Notes: generated by a model from the sequence alone, not told the origin. DNA of 34,054 nt from Vibrio owensii CAIM 1854 = LMG 25443 (GCF_000817815.1 NZ_JPRD01000069.1:1-34054); one strand, 5' to 3'; numbered from the stretch's first letter, positions 8,392 to 17,323 are shown. Numbers and translations: made by a program.

Positions 8392-9417
8392 ATGAAAAAG
8401 ACTCTATTAGCACTAGCAGTTGCTGCAACAGCAACTACTGTGAATGCAGCTGAAGTATTCAAATCTGACGAAGGTTCTGTAGATTTCTACGGTCAGCTAC
8501 GTCCAACTCTTCTATTCCTAGACAGCACAGACCACACTGCAGAGCTAAACACTAGCTCTTCTCGTATGGGTGTAAACGGTGTTTACGTTGTAAACGATAG
8601 CCTAAAAGTTCTAGGTGAAGTTGAAATCGGTGTAGCTCTAGGTGATAACTACGGCGCTGGTGCTGATTCAAGTGAGCGTACTGACGACACTGTGTTCGTT
8701 CGTCGCCACATCTTCGGTTTCGACATGGGCGAAATGGGTACTATCCGCTTCGGTAAAGAAGGTACTTTCGCTGATGACGTTTACGGCGCGGATTACTCTT
8801 ACTTCTTCGGTGGTTCTGCACTTCTTTACGGACACGAGTGGAACAACGATTCTCAAATTAAATACGCATTCGAAAACGATGCTTTCTGGCTAAAAGCGGG
8901 TTACGCTCTAGGCGAGAAAGACAAGAACGAAGAAGTTCGTGAAGTATTCGTAGGTAAGTCTTTCGGTGACCTATCTATGCACGCTGGTATCCTTTCTTCT
9001 GTAAACAAAATTGCAGTAAACAAGGTTGCTCACGACTCAGAAAACCTATCTTTCGAAGTAACTGGTGAATACGCTCTAGGTGAGCACACTCTAGGTGCAA
9101 CATACTACTACAACGAAGACGAGAACAAGATCTCAGACGAGACTGTTGATTCTCACGGTATCTCTCTAGCAGGTATGTTTGCAGTAGCTCCTAAGACAAC
9201 TCTTTACTCTGGTTACGAGCTAGTAATGTCTTCTTCTGACCAAGCTGGTACTGTAGACGGTGATGATTCACGTTTCTACGCTGGTGTTGAGTACAAGTTC
9301 TCTAAATGGGCTCGCGTATTCGTTGAAGGCGCATACGTATTTGAAGAAACTTCAACTGACAACGTGAAGACAGACAGCAAAACTGACTTCGGTGTTGGTG
9401 CACGTTTCTACTGGTAA
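8392..9417 (+). CDS. OmpT-like outer-membrane general porin
   Basis: Trimeric beta-barrel porin for small hydrophilic solutes. The product is 341 aa with a clear signal peptide (MKKTLLALAVAATATTVNA, cleavage before AEVF). The mature protein starts EVFKSDEGSVDFYGQLRP, a typical Gram-negative porin first strand, and shows alternating aromatic strands to the end. The last residue is Trp (ARFYW) rather than the usual Phe; it is still aromatic, as the outer-membrane assembly signal requires. Codon use is strongly biased (CTA Leu, GGT Gly, GAC/AAC), a sign of high expression. Position next to dinG and the DUF2057 gene matches V. cholerae ompT (VC1854, from memory), which is controlled by ToxR and CRP. 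Orthology rather than paralogy is inferred. Confidence 0.88.
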   Translation: MKKTLLALAVAATATTVNAAEVFKSDEGSVDFYGQLRPTLLFLDSTDHTAELNTSSSRMGVNGVYVVNDSLKVLGEVEIGVALGDNYGAGADSSERTDDTVFVRRHIFGFDMGEMGTIRFGKEGTFADDVYGADYSYFFGGSALLYGHEWNNDSQIKYAFENDAFWLKAGYALGEKDKNEEVREVFVGKSFGDLSMHAGILSSVNKIAVNKVAHDSENLSFEVTGEYALGEHTLGATYYYNEDENKISDETVDSHGISLAGMFAVAPKTTLYSGYELVMSSSDQAGTVDGDDSRFYAGVEYKFSKWARVFVEGAYVFEETSTDNVKTDSKTDFGVGARFYW

Positions 9418-9440
9418 TCAAAACCCAGTTTGATATTGTA

Positions 9441-9466
9441 AGACCCAGCTATATGCTGGGTCTTTT
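9441..9466 (+). terminator. Intrinsic terminator of porin gene
   Basis: AGACCCAGC at 9441-9449 pairs with GCTGGGTCT at 9455-9463, loop TATAT, followed by TTT. It ends the porin transcript 49 nt past the stop and just before the next gene's ribosome site. Confidence 0.85.
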
Positions 9467-9493
9467 ACTATTGGAGATAAGGATTTAATTTCT

Positions 9494-10180
9494 ATGCAGT
9501 TATCATTAAAAGTGGCAATCACACTTTCTGTTCTAGCCAGTACAAACTTATATGCTGCAACGACCTTGGTGGTTCCTGAAGACGTAAAACTACTTGCGGT
9601 AAATATGGAGAAGCCAAAGTTGGAGGGTGGTTTGTTTTCGGATGAGAAAACAATAGAGATTCCTGACGGTACCAACCAAATTGTCTTCAAATACCAACCA
9701 GAATTTGAAATTGGCGATGATATCAAAGGGGTTTATGGCGACGCTATTATTGCTAAGTTCGATGTGAAGAATGAAGAACTAAAATTCGAGCTGCCAGAAT
9801 TCAAAACTTACCGCCAAGCACAAACAAACATTTCCCCTCTAGAGTGGCAATTGCTTGACTCTAAAGGTCAGCCTATCGATCTTGTTGAAGACGTTCTTGA
9901 GTCCGATGGCGTTCAAATTGGTCGTAACTACGCTCAGGAAGCTCGTAACTATAATATTGCTGGTGGGGTAGCTGGAGTTGCTGTGACAGTTGTGACAGTT
10001 GTGACAGTAAACCAACACAGCCAAGCGGTTACTGGCGTCGAGCCTAAAGTCGTTGCTACAACTGACGCACAGTCATCAACAGCACAAGACAGCCAAATGG
10101 TTGATCTACTTAAGACGATGTACCAAAAAGCGACACCACAAGAAAAAGAAACCTTTAAGAAGTGGGTTGCTCAACAATAA
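9494..10180 (+). CDS. DUF2057 (UPF0319/YccT-like) secreted protein
   Basis: A 228-aa protein of the DUF2057 family. The signal peptide is MQLSLKVAITLSVLASTNLYA, with cleavage probable before ATTLVVPED. The family motif region reads LLAVNMEKPKLEG, then DGTNQIVFKYQPEFEIG. The E. coli relative YccT has been linked to curli control; the role here is unknown. A hydrophobic stretch at about residues 155-174 (GGVAGVAVTVVTVVTVN) is encoded by three 9-bp repeats and could be a membrane helix. The C-terminal region is polar (DLLKTMYQKATPQEKETFKKW). GGAGATAAGGA lies about ten bases before the ATG. It has its own terminator, shared with convergent rluE. Confidence 0.85.
   Translation: MQLSLKVAITLSVLASTNLYAATTLVVPEDVKLLAVNMEKPKLEGGLFSDEKTIEIPDGTNQIVFKYQPEFEIGDDIKGVYGDAIIAKFDVKNEELKFELPEFKTYRQAQTNISPLEWQLLDSKGQPIDLVEDVLESDGVQIGRNYAQEARNYNIAGGVAGVAVTVVTVVTVNQHSQAVTGVEPKVVATTDAQSSTAQDSQMVDLLKTMYQKATPQEKETFKKWVAQQ
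9982..10008 (+). repeat. Three perfect tandem copies of TGTGACAGT
   Basis: A 9-bp unit repeated three times within the DUF2057 gene, encoding Val-Thr-Val triplets of the predicted hydrophobic segment. Gain or loss of a unit would keep frame and change the segment by three residues. Confidence 0.95.
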
Positions 10181-10204
10181 TCGTTATTAGTGACGACAAA
10201 AACT

Positions 10205-10232
10205 AAAAAAGCAGGCCTAGACCTGCTTTTTA
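10205..10232. terminator. Bidirectional terminator, DUF2057 gene and rluE
   Basis: AAAAGCAGG at 10207-10215 pairs with CCTGCTTTT at 10222-10230. An A-run lies on the left and T-runs on the right, so it can stop transcripts from both sides of this convergent pair. Confidence 0.85.
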
Positions 10233-10261
10233 TATTTTTTGAGGTGAGCTTCTCTTGATGT

Positions 10262-10972
10262 TTAAAACGAGAGTTTGATTTCTCGCCACTCTCCTGGCTT
10301 TAAATCGTCAAGCACAATACCGCTCATCGAGTAGCGAACCAAACGCAGTGTTGGGAAGCCGATGTGTGCGGTCATGCGTCTTACCTGACGGTTTCTCCCC
10401 TCTATAATAGTGATTGCCAACCAAGTTGTTGGAATGTTAGCTCGAAAGCGAACTGGTGGGGTTCTATCCCAGATCTCTGGCTCTGGCATTACTTCGACTT
10501 TTGCAGGTAATGTCATACCATCTTTAAGCTCCACGCCTTTACGTAGCTTCTCTAAGTCTTCTTCAGTCGGAGCACCGTCAACCTGTACCCAGTAAGTCTT
10601 CGGTGACTTTGATTGGGGCTGCGTTAACTTTGCCTGCAAGATGCCATCATTTGTTAGCACCATTAGACCTTCGCTGTCTCTATCTAATCGACCTGCTGCG
10701 TATACGTCTTTTACTGGGATGTAGTCAGCAAGCGTTTTACGGCCATCGCCATCGGTAAATTGGCTTAACGTGTCATAAGGCTTATTAAAAATGATCACTT
10801 TACGATCTTCTGGTGCAATGCGAGGCTTAGTTGGCTTTGAAGATCGAGTAGGGCGACTAGGTCGATTTTTCGCTTGGCCATTTGAATGGTTTGGCTTACC
10901 GGAGCGTTTAAAATGGCTTGGTTTTGATTGGTTACTACGGCGACCTTTTTCATGACCCGTGCGAGATGACAT
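10262..10972 (-). CDS. rluE: 23S rRNA pseudouridine synthase RluE
   Basis: RsuA-family pseudouridine synthase; RluE modifies U2457 (E. coli numbering) of 23S rRNA. The product is 236 aa. The catalytic motif AGRLDRDSEGL holds the nucleophilic Asp. EGRNRQVRRMTAHIGFPTLRL and the N-terminal IIFNKPYDTLSQF also fit the family. There is no S4 domain; instead, the first 57 residues or so are a disordered, very basic tail rich in Ser, Arg, Lys and Pro (for example SRPTRSSKPTKPRIAP), longer than I recall for E. coli RluE and likely to bind RNA. AAGGTAG precedes the ATG. It is divergent from icd. Confidence 0.93.
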   Translation of the reverse strand: MSSRTGHEKGRRSNQSKPSHFKRSGKPNHSNGQAKNRPSRPTRSSKPTKPRIAPEDRKVIIFNKPYDTLSQFTDGDGRKTLADYIPVKDVYAAGRLDRDSEGLMVLTNDGILQAKLTQPQSKSPKTYWVQVDGAPTEEDLEKLRKGVELKDGMTLPAKVEVMPEPEIWDRTPPVRFRANIPTTWLAITIIEGRNRQVRRMTAHIGFPTLRLVRYSMSGIVLDDLKPGEWREIKLSF

Positions 10973-11153
10973 GTTAACTACCTTGCAAAAATGTAAATGA
11001 ACTGTGTTTGAAAGTTTTATGTTTTCTTCTAATCGGCTATCATTTGCGCGCCTAAAACTAACAAAAGCGCACAGAATAATAGACTATTTCGTGTTATTTG
11101 TTTAATGATATAGCCAAGTTGCTTTTAGTGCGGTGTTTTTGCAAAAGAACCAC

Positions 11154-11216
11154 ATGAAAGCAAACTTGGCACAAAGTGCACTCATGGATAGAGAGCCTAA
11201 GAGCTCCAAACTATAA
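11154..11216 (+). CDS. Possible 20-codon leader ORF before icd
   Basis: An ATG at 11154 opens a 20-codon frame (MKANLAQSALMDREPKSSKL) ending in TAA at 11214-11216. The ribosome site is weak (AAAAGAA). It lies in a 371-bp gap that contains nothing else recognisable, 127 bp before icd. It might be a leader peptide, or chance; there is no independent support. Confidence 0.2.
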   Translation: MKANLAQSALMDREPKSSKL

Positions 11217-11291
11217 AAAAGAGTGCAAACCGCATGTCGCGTTGGTGAGGAGGAATGCACTACTAACGTTAAGCAATGCGTAAATTCAACG

Positions 11292-11308
11292 AACTCAGTT
11301 GCTGAGTT
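11292..11308 (+). repeat. Hairpin in icd leader
   Basis: AACTCAG at 11292-11298 and CTGAGTT at 11302-11308 form a 7-bp stem with a 3-nt loop, 35 bp before the icd ATG. No T-run follows, so it is not a terminator. It may affect mRNA stability or bind a regulator. Confidence 0.4.
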
Positions 11309-11343
11309 GTTCAGCTTAGTTGAGTAAAAAATAGGGAAATTTC

Positions 11344-13569
11344 ATGCCTACAGAAAAACCTACAATTATCTACACCATCACTGATGAAGCCCCGGCGTTA
11401 GCAACCTATTCATTACTACCAATCATTCAATCGTTTACTGCATCGTCTGGCATTAATGTAGATACACGTGATATTTCGTTAGCGGGTCGAATCATCGCTA
11501 ACTTCCCAGAGCATTTAAAAGAAGAGCAGCGTATCGGTGACGCGCTAACAGAGTTAGGTGAATTGGCTAAGACGCCTGAAGCGAACATCATCAAGCTTCC
11601 TAATATTTCAGCGTCAATCCCGCAGCTAAAAGCAGCAATCAAAGAGCTACAAGCAAAAGGTTACGAGCTACCAAACTACCCAGAAGAGCCAAGCACTTAC
11701 GAAGAAGAAGCGATCAAGGCGACTTACGACAAAATCAAAGGTAGTGCGGTTAACCCAGTTCTGCGTGAAGGTAACTCAGACCGTCGTGCACCACTTTCAG
11801 TGAAGAACTACGCGAAGAAAAACCCACACTCAATGGGCGCGTGGTCGGCAGATTCTCAATCTCATGTTTCAAGCATGGCCGACAATGATTTCTTCGGTAG
11901 TGAAAAATCGACAACCGTGTCTGGTGCAACCGAGGTTAAAATCGAATTCGCTGCGGCAGATGGTTCAGTGAAAGAGCTTAAAGCGGCATTCCCTCTACAA
12001 GACAAAGAAGTGATCGATTGTTCAGTAATGAACAAGAAGGCGCTAGTTGAGTTCTTCGAGCAAGAAATTGCAGAAGCAAAACAGCAAGACGTTCTGCTTT
12101 CTCTACATATGAAAGCAACCATGATGAAGGTATCGGACCCAGTTATCTTCGGTCACGCCGTTAAGGTTTACTACAAAGACGTATTTGCGAAATACGGTAA
12201 GCTGTTTGAAGAGCTAGGCGTTGACGTAAACAACGGTATCGGTGATGTATATGCGAAGATTGAAGCGCTACCTGCAGAACAAAAAGCAGAAATCGAAGCA
12301 GCTATTCTTGCGGTATACGAAACACAGCCAGCACTAGCTATGGTTGATTCTGATCGTGGTATTACTAACCTACATGTACCAAGTGACATCATCGTTGATG
12401 CTTCGATGCCGGCAATGCTACGTGCTTCTGGCCAAATGTGGGGACCTGATGGCAAGCAGAAAGATACCAAAGCAATGATCCCAGATCGCAGCTATGCAGG
12501 TATTTACCAAGCGGTTATCGACTTCTGTAAAGAGCATGGTGCATTTGACCCAACAACAATGGGTAGTGTGCCGAACGTGGGTCTAATGGCTCAAAAAGCG
12601 GAAGAGTATGGTTCACACGACAAGACGTTCATCCTAGATAAAGCGGGTACTGTGCGTGTTGTAGATGCTTCTGGTGCGGTGCTTCTAGAGCAAGCAGTAG
12701 AAGAAGGCGATATCTTCCGTATGTGTCAGGTGAAAGATGCGCCAATCCAAGATTGGGTGAAACTTGCGGTTACTCGTGCTCGTGCGACAGGCGCTCCAGC
12801 CGTATTCTGGCTAGATGAAGCTCGTGCTCATGACGCAGAACTGATCAAGAAAGTTAACGCATACTTACCAGAGCATGATACGTCAGGTTTAGAGATTAAG
12901 ATTCTTGCACCAATCGATGCATGTAAGTTCTCTCTAGAGCGTATTAAAGAAGGTCTAGATACCATTTCAGTAACTGGTAACGTACTTCGTGACTACCTAA
13001 CTGACCTGTTCCCAATCCTAGAACTTGGTACTTCTGCGAAGATGCTATCTATTGTTCCACTAATGAACGGTGGCGGTCTATTTGAGACAGGTGCAGGTGG
13101 TTCAGCACCTAAACACGTTCAACAGGTAGAAAAAGAAAACCACCTGCGTTGGGATTCTTTGGGTGAGTTCCTTGCACTAGCGGCATCGCTTGAGCACCTA
13201 AGCACCGTTGCTGGCAATGCAAAAGCACAAGTGCTTGCTGACGCACTTGATAAAGCGACGGGTGAGTTCTTAGACAACAACAAGTCGCCATCACGAAAAG
13301 TTGGTGAATTGGATAACCGCGGTAGTCACTACTACCTAGCATCTTACTGGGCAAAAGCGCTAGCAGAGCAAACGGTAGATGCTGACCTAGCGGCTGAGTT
13401 TGCACCAGTGGCAAAAGCATTGGCAGAGCAAGAAGAGGCGATCGTTTCTGAACTGAACTCTGCGCAAGGTGTGAAAGGCGAGCTAGGTGGTTACTACTCA
13501 CTGGATGATGCGCTCGCGTCTACATTGATGCGCCCAAGTGCGACGTTGAACACCATTATTAACAAGTAA
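11344..13569 (+). CDS. icd: Isocitrate dehydrogenase, NADP-dependent, monomeric type
   Basis: TCA-cycle enzyme converting isocitrate to 2-oxoglutarate and CO2 with NADPH formation; cytosolic. The product is 741 aa, the length of the monomeric IDH family and far longer than the homodimeric E. coli enzyme. The N-terminus TIIYTITDEAPALATYSLLPI, LHMKATMMKVSDPVIFGHAV at about residues 254-273, and GLFETGAGGSAPKHVQQ in the C-terminal third are family signatures. AGGGAAA lies about six bases before the ATG. Codon use is biased, suggesting strong expression. A separate promoter is expected in the gap after rluE, and the terminator is at 13624-13655. Confidence 0.97.
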   Translation: MPTEKPTIIYTITDEAPALATYSLLPIIQSFTASSGINVDTRDISLAGRIIANFPEHLKEEQRIGDALTELGELAKTPEANIIKLPNISASIPQLKAAIKELQAKGYELPNYPEEPSTYEEEAIKATYDKIKGSAVNPVLREGNSDRRAPLSVKNYAKKNPHSMGAWSADSQSHVSSMADNDFFGSEKSTTVSGATEVKIEFAAADGSVKELKAAFPLQDKEVIDCSVMNKKALVEFFEQEIAEAKQQDVLLSLHMKATMMKVSDPVIFGHAVKVYYKDVFAKYGKLFEELGVDVNNGIGDVYAKIEALPAEQKAEIEAAILAVYETQPALAMVDSDRGITNLHVPSDIIVDASMPAMLRASGQMWGPDGKQKDTKAMIPDRSYAGIYQAVIDFCKEHGAFDPTTMGSVPNVGLMAQKAEEYGSHDKTFILDKAGTVRVVDASGAVLLEQAVEEGDIFRMCQVKDAPIQDWVKLAVTRARATGAPAVFWLDEARAHDAELIKKVNAYLPEHDTSGLEIKILAPIDACKFSLERIKEGLDTISVTGNVLRDYLTDLFPILELGTSAKMLSIVPLMNGGGLFETGAGGSAPKHVQQVEKENHLRWDSLGEFLALAASLEHLSTVAGNAKAQVLADALDKATGEFLDNNKSPSRKVGELDNRGSHYYLASYWAKALAEQTVDADLAAEFAPVAKALAEQEEAIVSELNSAQGVKGELGGYYSLDDALASTLMRPSATLNTIINK

Positions 13570-13623
13570 TATATAGATGTTTCTCGCGCTACTTCAGTGG
13601 CGCGAATATAAAACCGATAAAAA

Positions 13624-13655
13624 CAATAAACCCGCTCTTTGGCGGGTTTATTTTT
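13624..13655. terminator. Bidirectional terminator between icd and cspD
   Basis: AAACCCGC at 13628-13635 pairs with GCGGGTTT at 13642-13649, extended by A-T pairs, then TATTTTT on the plus strand and TTTATTGTTTTT on the minus strand. A smaller hairpin (TCGCGC at 13584-13589 with GCGCGA at 13600-13605) precedes it just after the icd stop. Confidence 0.88.
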
Positions 13656-13726
13656 CTCTTTATAAAAGCAGAACTGTGTAGTGCTTCTACAAGAGCAAAT
13701 GTTTTGTCTTTCCGACAGCGCTCTAG

Positions 13727-13945
13727 TTATTTGGCTTGGCCTTCTACTGGCACGACGCTACTTGCGTGTGAACCTTTTGGACCTTTTTCAACCTCGTATG
13801 AGACTTGTTGGCCTGCTTTCAGTGTACGATAACCGTCCATTTGGATAGTTGAGTAGTGGGCGAAAATATCTCCTTCTTCTTCATCTGAACAGATAAACCC
13901 AAATCCTTTGGCATTGTTAAACCACTTTACTGTACCTGTAGCCAT
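13727..13945 (-). CDS. cspD: Cold-shock-domain protein CspD
   Basis: Single cold-shock domain protein that binds single-stranded nucleic acid; E. coli CspD is made in stationary phase or starvation and inhibits replication. The product is 72 aa from MATGTVKWFNNAKGFGFI. An upstream ATG at 13966 is in frame (MHEGCKS), but the one at 13945 has GAGGGATG at good spacing and gives the family's standard start. RNP1 KGFGFI and the RNP2-like DIFAHYSTI are visible. The short tail PVEGQAK is shorter than in E. coli. It is divergent from clpS across a large gap, as in E. coli. Confidence 0.93.
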   Translation of the reverse strand: MATGTVKWFNNAKGFGFICSDEEEGDIFAHYSTIQMDGYRTLKAGQQVSYEVEKGPKGSHASSVVPVEGQAK

Positions 13946-14662
13946 GCTTTTACATCCCTCATGCATTTTTTACTGATGTTGTTACTTCACCCAAGCTATA
14001 CCTTTAACTTGGTCTCATTGTTAGCCGTTACTATTTTCGCTATTGCTAACACACGTCGAGTGAGCATATCCATATTCACCAGGATGTTAGAAAACCAACA
14101 AACCCAGAATGAGGATTTATGCATCAACACTTTCCACTGTAGTCAATGAATCTCGACAGTCAATAGTGAAAGTCAACAATCAGAAACATATTTGAAAACA
14201 AATCACTTTTGAGATTAACATTTTTGCAAACTGTTTCTGGCGCATGCGATGGCTTTTAGTCAAAAGGACTGCAAGGGTTTGATATCAAGGGAAGGGATAC
14301 TAACCAAATTGCCTACATTAGAAGATTCTACTAAATGAATAAAAAGTGATGTTTTCGTGATATTTAGTTCTTTTTCCTCTGTAAGTGTGATCTTGGTGGG
14401 TTTGATGATTGTAATAACAAGGGGGGGAAACAGAGAGCATTTAAATTGATAGTTCTAACAGCAAAAAAATCGGTTCTAAGTGATAAAAATCTTTTATTTG
14501 CGCGCCTGACAGAGGTGCATTAGTCTCTATGTAAGGAAGCAAAATTTATCTATCAAATTCGAATTAGGTGCCACATCTCACTACACCGCATGGCATGCTT
14601 ATGGTAGATTGTTTTTATAGGTCGAAAACATCAACCCTTTGATACGATATCTTTGAATTGCC
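13946..14662. other. 717-bp intergenic region cspD-clpS
   Basis: This holds the two divergent promoters but no convincing gene. A weak sigma-70-like pair for clpS is TTGCGC at 14499-14504 and TAGTCT at 14522-14527, 17 bp apart. A CRP half-site-like AAGTGTGATCT occurs at 14383-14393. AGTCAA appears three times in 36 bp (14141, 14158, 14171). The 62-codon plus-strand ORF at 13961-14149 has no ribosome site and looks like chance. Confidence 0.5.
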
Positions 14663-14983
14663 ATGAGTAAAAATTTTGAATGGGTGACTCCAGACTCTGA
14701 TCTTCTGGAGCGCGAAAGTACAAAAGTTCAGCCACCAAAGCTATACAACGTTGTACTCAACAATGATGACTATACACCTATGGATTTCGTCATAGAGGTG
14801 CTTGAGCGATTTTTTTCACATGATATTGATAAAGCGACGCAAATCATGCTCAAGATCCACTATGAAGGAAAGGCAATTTGTGGCACTTACAGTGCAGAAA
14901 TTGCTGAAACAAAAGTAGCGCAAGTGACGATGTACTCAAGGGAAAATGAGCATCCGCTACTATGTACTATGGAGCAAGCGTAA
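14663..14983 (+). CDS. clpS: ClpS adaptor, N-degron recognition
   Basis: Adaptor that binds proteins with N-terminal Leu, Phe, Tyr or Trp and hands them to ClpAP. The product is 106 aa. YNVVLNNDDYTPMDFVIEVL holds the conserved N-D-D residues that hold the substrate amino group, and HYEGKAICGTYSAEIAETK forms the rest of the pocket. A flexible N-terminal tail of about 25 residues is retained, as needed to engage ClpA. It lies 48 bp upstream of clpA on the same strand, so they form an operon. Its partners Aat and Bpt lie 3-4 kb away. Confidence 0.97.
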   Translation: MSKNFEWVTPDSDLLERESTKVQPPKLYNVVLNNDDYTPMDFVIEVLERFFSHDIDKATQIMLKIHYEGKAICGTYSAEIAETKVAQVTMYSRENEHPLLCTMEQA

Positions 14984-15031
14984 TAAGAAGACTTGCTCGA
15001 GCAACCAAAGTTGTTCTTTCGGGAGGTACTT

Positions 15032-17302
15032 ATGCTAAATAAAGAACTAGAGTCAAGCCTTAACGGTGCATTCGCTCGTGCACGTGACAAACGCCACGAG
15101 TTCATGACTGTCGAACACCTCCTACTTGCATTGTTGGAAAATGATGCAGCTAAGGAAGCCCTTCTAGCCTGCAAAGCGGACCTTGATGCTTTGCGTAACG
15201 AACTCGATATTTTTATCGACCAAACAACGCCGCTCATTCCTGAAAGCGATGAGACGCGCGAAACCCAGCCGACATTGAGTTTCCAGCGTGTATTACAACG
15301 CGCCGTCTTCCATGTTCAGTCGTCTGGTCGCAGTGAAGTGACTGGGGCAAATGTCCTTGTTGCGATTTTCAGCGAACAAGAATCTCACGCTGCTTACCTA
15401 CTCAAAAAGAACGATATCTCTCGTTTGGACATCGTTAACTTTATCTCTCACGGCATTACTAAAGCCTCTGGCTCGAATGAAGACTCTTCTTCATCAGACT
15501 CTTTCGGCTCAGAAGCGCCAGAAGAGACCAATCCAGAAGAACGTTTGGAAAGCTTTGCAACCAATCTAAACCAAGTTGCAAAAGCGGGTAACATCGACCC
15601 ACTTATTGGTCGTGACAAAGAACTAGAGCGTACAATCCAAGTACTTTGCCGTCGCCGTAAAAACAACCCATTGCTTGTGGGTGAAGCGGGCGTTGGTAAA
15701 ACCGCCATCGCTGAGGGTCTAGCGTGGAGAATCGTTGAAGGACAAGTGCCTGAAGTGATTCAAAACAGCGTGATTTACTCGCTGGATATTGGCTCTCTAC
15801 TCGCAGGTACCAAATACCGTGGTGACTTCGAGAAGCGTTTCAAATCGGTTCTTAAGCAGCTTGAGAAAGAAGAAGACGCAATCCTATTTATCGATGAGAT
15901 TCATACTATTATCGGCGCAGGTGCAGCTTCTGGTGGTCAAGTCGATGCGGCAAACCTGATCAAGCCTCTACTAAGTAGCGGTAAGTTGCGTTGTATTGGT
16001 TCGACAACGTACCAAGAGTACAGCAATATCTTTGAGAAAGAGCGTGCACTATCTCGCCGTTTCCAAAAAATCGATGTAGTGGAACCGTCTCTCGACGATA
16101 CGACTAAGATCTTGATTGGTCTGAAACCTAAGTACGAAGCTCACCACGAAGTTCGTTACACCAATAAAGCGTTGCGTGCGGCAGTAGAGCTATCGGCGAA
16201 ATACATCAATGAGCGTCACTTGCCAGATAAAGCGATCGACGTTATTGATGAAGCGGGTGCGCGTAGCCGCTTAGCACCAGCAAGTCGTCGTAAGAAAACT
16301 GTTGGTGTTGCAGACATCGAAGCGATGGTCGCTAAGATGGCACGTATTCCAGAGAAATCAGTGTCGTCTTCAGACAAAGACATTCTGAAGAACCTTGATG
16401 ACAAGATGAAGATGCTGGTCTTCGGTCAAGACAATGCGATTGACGCGCTTTCAGAGGCAATCAAACTGTCTCGTGCAGGTCTGGGTGTAGATAACAAGCC
16501 TGTCGGTTCATTCTTGTTTGCTGGCCCTACAGGGGTAGGTAAAACAGAGGTGACTGTTCAGCTTTCGAAGCTACTTGGCATTGAGCTTCTTCGTTTCGAT
16601 ATGTCTGAGTACGGTGAGCGTCATTCGGTAAGCCGTTTGATTGGTGCGCCTCCAGGTTATGTTGGTTACGATCAAGGTGGCTTACTAACCGATGCCGTGC
16701 TGAAACACCCGCACTCAGTGGTTCTGCTTGATGAAATCGAGAAAGCACACCCAGATATCTTTAACTTGCTACTACAGGTAATGGATAACGGTACGCTGAC
16801 GGACAACAATGGACGCAAAGCCGATTTCCGTAACGTGATCCTTGTGATGACAACCAACGCAGGTGTTGCTGAGACTGAGAAGAAATCGATCGGTCTTATC
16901 CAACAAGATAATAGTCATGATGCGATGGCGGAAATCAAGAAGGTGTTCACACCAGAATTCCGTAACCGTCTAGACAATATTATTTGGTTCAACAGCCTAG
17001 ATGAAGCGGTGATCCACCAAGTGGTCGATAAGTTCATCGTGGAACTACAAGTTCAACTGGACGCTCGTGGCGTATCAATGGAAGTATCACAAGATGCGCG
17101 TCATTGGTTAGCTCACAAAGGCTACGACAAAGCGATGGGGGCACGTCCTATGGGACGAGTGATTCAAGAGCAGCTTAAGAAACCTTTGGCGAATGAACTT
17201 CTGTTCGGCTCATTGGTGGATGGTGGTACTGTGAAAGTAACGCTAGTGAAAGACGAACTTAAGTTCGAATACTTAAGCGAGAAAGAAGCAGCACTTCACT
17301 AA
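15032..17302 (+). CDS. clpA: ClpA, ATPase subunit of ClpAP protease
   Basis: Hexameric AAA+ unfoldase feeding ClpP. The product is 756 aa from MLNKELESSLN, with GGGAGG six bases upstream; a longer frame from 14993 lacks this signal. The Clp N-domain covers about residues 1-140. The first AAA+ module has Walker A VGEAGVGKT (about residue 217) and Walker B ILFIDEIHT. The second has AGPTGVGKT (about 495), SEYGERHSVSRLIGAPPGYV and VVLLDEIEKA. The ClpP-binding IGL loop is present as KKSIGLIQQ at about residue 617. There is no middle domain like that of ClpB. It ends with a strong terminator. clpP is not in this window. Confidence 0.97.
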   Translation: MLNKELESSLNGAFARARDKRHEFMTVEHLLLALLENDAAKEALLACKADLDALRNELDIFIDQTTPLIPESDETRETQPTLSFQRVLQRAVFHVQSSGRSEVTGANVLVAIFSEQESHAAYLLKKNDISRLDIVNFISHGITKASGSNEDSSSSDSFGSEAPEETNPEERLESFATNLNQVAKAGNIDPLIGRDKELERTIQVLCRRRKNNPLLVGEAGVGKTAIAEGLAWRIVEGQVPEVIQNSVIYSLDIGSLLAGTKYRGDFEKRFKSVLKQLEKEEDAILFIDEIHTIIGAGAASGGQVDAANLIKPLLSSGKLRCIGSTTYQEYSNIFEKERALSRRFQKIDVVEPSLDDTTKILIGLKPKYEAHHEVRYTNKALRAAVELSAKYINERHLPDKAIDVIDEAGARSRLAPASRRKKTVGVADIEAMVAKMARIPEKSVSSSDKDILKNLDDKMKMLVFGQDNAIDALSEAIKLSRAGLGVDNKPVGSFLFAGPTGVGKTEVTVQLSKLLGIELLRFDMSEYGERHSVSRLIGAPPGYVGYDQGGLLTDAVLKHPHSVVLLDEIEKAHPDIFNLLLQVMDNGTLTDNNGRKADFRNVILVMTTNAGVAETEKKSIGLIQQDNSHDAMAEIKKVFTPEFRNRLDNIIWFNSLDEAVIHQVVDKFIVELQVQLDARGVSMEVSQDARHWLAHKGYDKAMGARPMGRVIQEQLKKPLANELLFGSLVDGGTVKVTLVKDELKFEYLSEKEAALH

Positions 17303-17323
17303 TTCTTTGTTGAAATCTACTTT

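Noticed and set aside
8175..8462. Overlapping frames on both strands before the porin
   Set aside because: They lie in A+T-rich regulatory DNA, overlap the porin signal-peptide region in other frames and lack ribosome sites.
13961..14149. 62-codon plus-strand frame with hydrophobic N-terminus between cspD and clpS
   Set aside because: No ribosome site before the ATG, and it overlaps the cspD promoter and ribosome site on the other strand.
14141..14176. Three AGTCAA repeats
   Set aside because: A 6-base motif with uneven spacing (17 and 13 bp) is too weak to call as a site.
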